From assembly GCA_002427995.1 (NCBI GenBank), contig DIZV01000038.1, forward strand, positions 1 through 6,772: a stretch of DNA of 6,772 bases, in the 5' to 3' direction. Position 1 is the first letter of the stretch. Each line of letters starts with the position of its first letter. Position numbers and translations under genes: made by a program. Of the stretch, positions 5,554 through 6,772 are shown in pieces. The notes under the pieces were generated by a model. The model ran no database searches and was not told the origin of the DNA. It saw only the letters and a program-made list of their open reading frames with translations. The stretch comes from Chloroflexi bacterium UBA6019 (GTDB taxonomy: Bacteria > Chloroflexota > Dormibacteria > Dormibacterales > Dormibacteraceae).

Positions 5554-6168
5554 GTGCCGACTGGTCGAGCCGAGGTCCTGGTCATCCCGGGCCGCCCGGC
5601 CGCGACGCTGCGCTGGGTGCTGCCCGACCTCGCCACCCGCCTCGGGCCGTTCGCCGTCGTCGTGGCCGCGGTGGAGGCGGTCTGGCACCCGGCCTGGCTC
5701 GGACTCGTTGTCGGCAACCTGCCGGTCCAGCTCGGCTTCGGCCTGGGCGCCCTGCCCCTGCTGTTCCTCTTCGCCACGGCGCTTCAGTTGTGGCTCAGCC
5801 GGAGGCGGCGGACCCTGGTCGTGCCGAACCTGCCCGACGCCCTTCTTCAGGGCGGCTATTACCTGCTCAACGGGCCCCTCGAAGAGGGCTTTTTCCGCGG
5901 CCTCGTCCAGGGTGGCGCCGGCGCTCTGCTCGGAGCGCCGGCGGGGTTCCTCGTCGGCACCGTCACCTATGTCCTCTACCACCGCCTCGGCGGTTGGTGG
6001 TGGCCCGACGTCGCCGCCACCGCGCTCGCGGGCATCCCTCTCGGGCTCGCCTTCTGGCTGCTGCCCGGGCCGCATTCGCTGCTCGGCGTCTCGATCGCCC
6101 ACGTCGGCGCCACCTGTGGCTTCCTCGGCCCCGGTCCCTACCTGCTGCGCAGGCTTCGCTTGTTGTGA
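5554..6168 (+). CDS. CPBP family intramembrane metalloprotease-like membrane protein
   Basis: This hydrophobic protein of 204 residues resembles the CPBP / Abi family (PF02517), membrane-embedded proteins related to Rce1 CAAX proteases. The conserved residues are present in order: EEGFFRG (110-116) gives the glutamate pair Glu110-Glu111 and Arg115, YVLYHRLGG (139-147) gives His143, and IAHVGATCGF (181-190) gives His183. Membrane segments are suggested at about 31-54, 61-81, 124-146, 152-171 and 174-198. The bacterial role of such proteins is mostly unknown; some act in peptide maturation or bacteriocin self-immunity. GTG 5554 is chosen because it lies clear of the divergent kinase gene and directly precedes the first plausible N-terminal region. 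The frame is open upstream to 5245, but there it is only the antisense of the kinase extension. No clear Shine-Dalgarno sequence is seen. The stop overlaps the GTG of the transporter gene (GTGA), so the two are probably co-transcribed. Confidence 0.82.
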   Translation: MPTGRAEVLVIPGRPAATLRWVLPDLATRLGPFAVVVAAVEAVWHPAWLGLVVGNLPVQLGFGLGALPLLFLFATALQLWLSRRRRTLVVPNLPDALLQGGYYLLNGPLEEGFFRGLVQGGAGALLGAPAGFLVGTVTYVLYHRLGGWWWPDVAATALAGIPLGLAFWLLPGPHSLLGVSIAHVGATCGFLGPGPYLLRRLRLL

Positions 6169-6772
6169 CGGGCCGGGCCTGGCGCCTCCTCCTTCTCGCT
6201 GGGTTTGCCGCGTTTCTCGGAGAGTTCGACAGCGCCACCCTGCCGCTGGCCCTGCCGGCGATCAGCGCCGAGTTCAGGGCCCCCGTCTCGAGTCTTTCCA
6301 ACCTCGGCTCTCTGCTGCTGCTCGGAGCATTGCTGGCATTGCCGATGGCGGTGCTGGCGGACCGCCGCGGCCGCCGCCACCTGGTCGCGATCGGGGTCCT
6401 CGGCTTCTCCCTGGCCGACCTCGCCAGCGCCTTTGCAACCGGGATCCCGATGCTCGCCGCCTGCCGCTTCGTTGCGGTTGCGTTCGAGGCCCTGGTTGCA
6501 ACCCTGGCGCCGGTGCTGGCGGTGGAGGAGGTGCCCGATCAACACCGAGCCCTGGGGGTCGCCGGACTGACCTTCCTGGCGGCAGCTGGCGGGGGGCTGA
6601 CGACGATCGTCTATCCCTTTCTCGCACCGCACTGGCGCCTTCTCTACCTGGCGGGAGCGGTGGGCGTCCCGGCGTCGGCGCTGATCTGGTGGGCGCTGCC
6701 GGAGACCCGGACCTGGATCGCTTCGCGCCACACCGAGCGCCCGCTGAGAGTGCTTCTCCAGCCCCCCTGGCG
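6165..6772 (+). CDS. Major facilitator superfamily transporter (N-terminal half, runs off the 3' edge)
   Basis: GTG 6165 opens a frame with no stop to the window end, giving 202 residues, about half of a 12-helix MFS transporter. The sequence alternates hydrophobic segments at about 8-30, 45-64, 73-92, 97-120, 128-151 and 157-178, which matches the first six helices. The signature motif A between helices 2 and 3 is present as LADRRGRRH (64-72). The first helix contains FDSATLPLALPAI (21-33), with an embedded acidic residue (Asp22) as in many proton-coupled symporters or exporters. The substrate cannot be inferred. The GTG overlaps the stop of the CPBP gene (GTGA, 6165-6168), arguing for translational coupling. 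Antisense frames across this region are Arg/Gly-rich shadows. The end of the visible part, after PETRTWIASRHTERPL (179-194), should be the central cytoplasmic loop. Confidence 0.88.
   Translation, partial: MTGRAWRLLLLAGFAAFLGEFDSATLPLALPAISAEFRAPVSSLSNLGSLLLLGALLALPMAVLADRRGRRHLVAIGVLGFSLADLASAFATGIPMLAACRFVAVAFEALVATLAPVLAVEEVPDQHRALGVAGLTFLAAAGGGLTTIVYPFLAPHWRLLYLAGAVGVPASALIWWALPETRTWIASRHTERPLRVLLQPPW

Noticed and set aside
6138..6731. Minus-strand open frame (197 codons) antisense to the transporter
   Set aside because: Gln/Arg/Gly-rich with no motif, while the plus strand shows MFS helices and motif A.

Overview
This is a gene-dense, very GC-rich bacterial window (clearly above 65% GC by eye, with G or C in nearly every third codon position). 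It uses many GTG and TTG starts, neighbouring genes overlap by 4 bases, and Shine-Dalgarno signals are mostly weak or absent. TAnnnT hexamers sit 8-9 nt upstream of several starts, which fits leaderless transcription. The kinase gene resembles the mycobacterial adenosine kinase type. Together this suggests a soil-type Actinomycetota lineage (for example Thermoleophilia-like) or Chloroflexota. The lineage is an inference. No mobile element, CRISPR array, tRNA or rRNA was seen.

Layout: (1) positions 1-375, plus strand: the C-terminal end of a YcaQ-like winged-helix protein. (2) 372-1124, minus strand: a dienelactone hydrolase family protein, convergent with (1), with overlapping stop codons. 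(3) 1125-1183: a short divergent control region with two outward-facing TATC hexamers forming an inverted repeat. (4) 1184-4237, plus strand: a tightly coupled four-gene operon. It encodes a crotonase-fold acyl-CoA enzyme whose second catalytic Glu is Gln, a DinB/YfiT-like putative metal-binding four-helix protein, a cyclase/kynurenine-formamidase-like hydrolase starting at TTG, and a nitronate monooxygenase family flavoprotein. The junctions are ATGA, TTGA and GTGA. (5) 4186-5496, minus strand: a PfkB kinase closest in pattern to adenosine kinase. Its reading frame extends 112 codons upstream of the expected start through coding-like sequence, so it is either a fusion or two genes joined in frame. 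(6) 5554-6772, plus strand: a CPBP-family membrane protein overlapping by GTGA the start of an MFS transporter that runs off the window.

The operon in (4), with the divergent hydrolase in (2), looks like a small catabolic cassette: acyl-CoA chemistry, metal-dependent hydrolysis and flavin-dependent oxidation. The substrate cannot be read from the sequence. Much of the window is ordinary metabolism. The parts most worth a second look are the in-frame domain ahead of the kinase, the altered crotonase active site, and the repeated leaderless promoter pattern.
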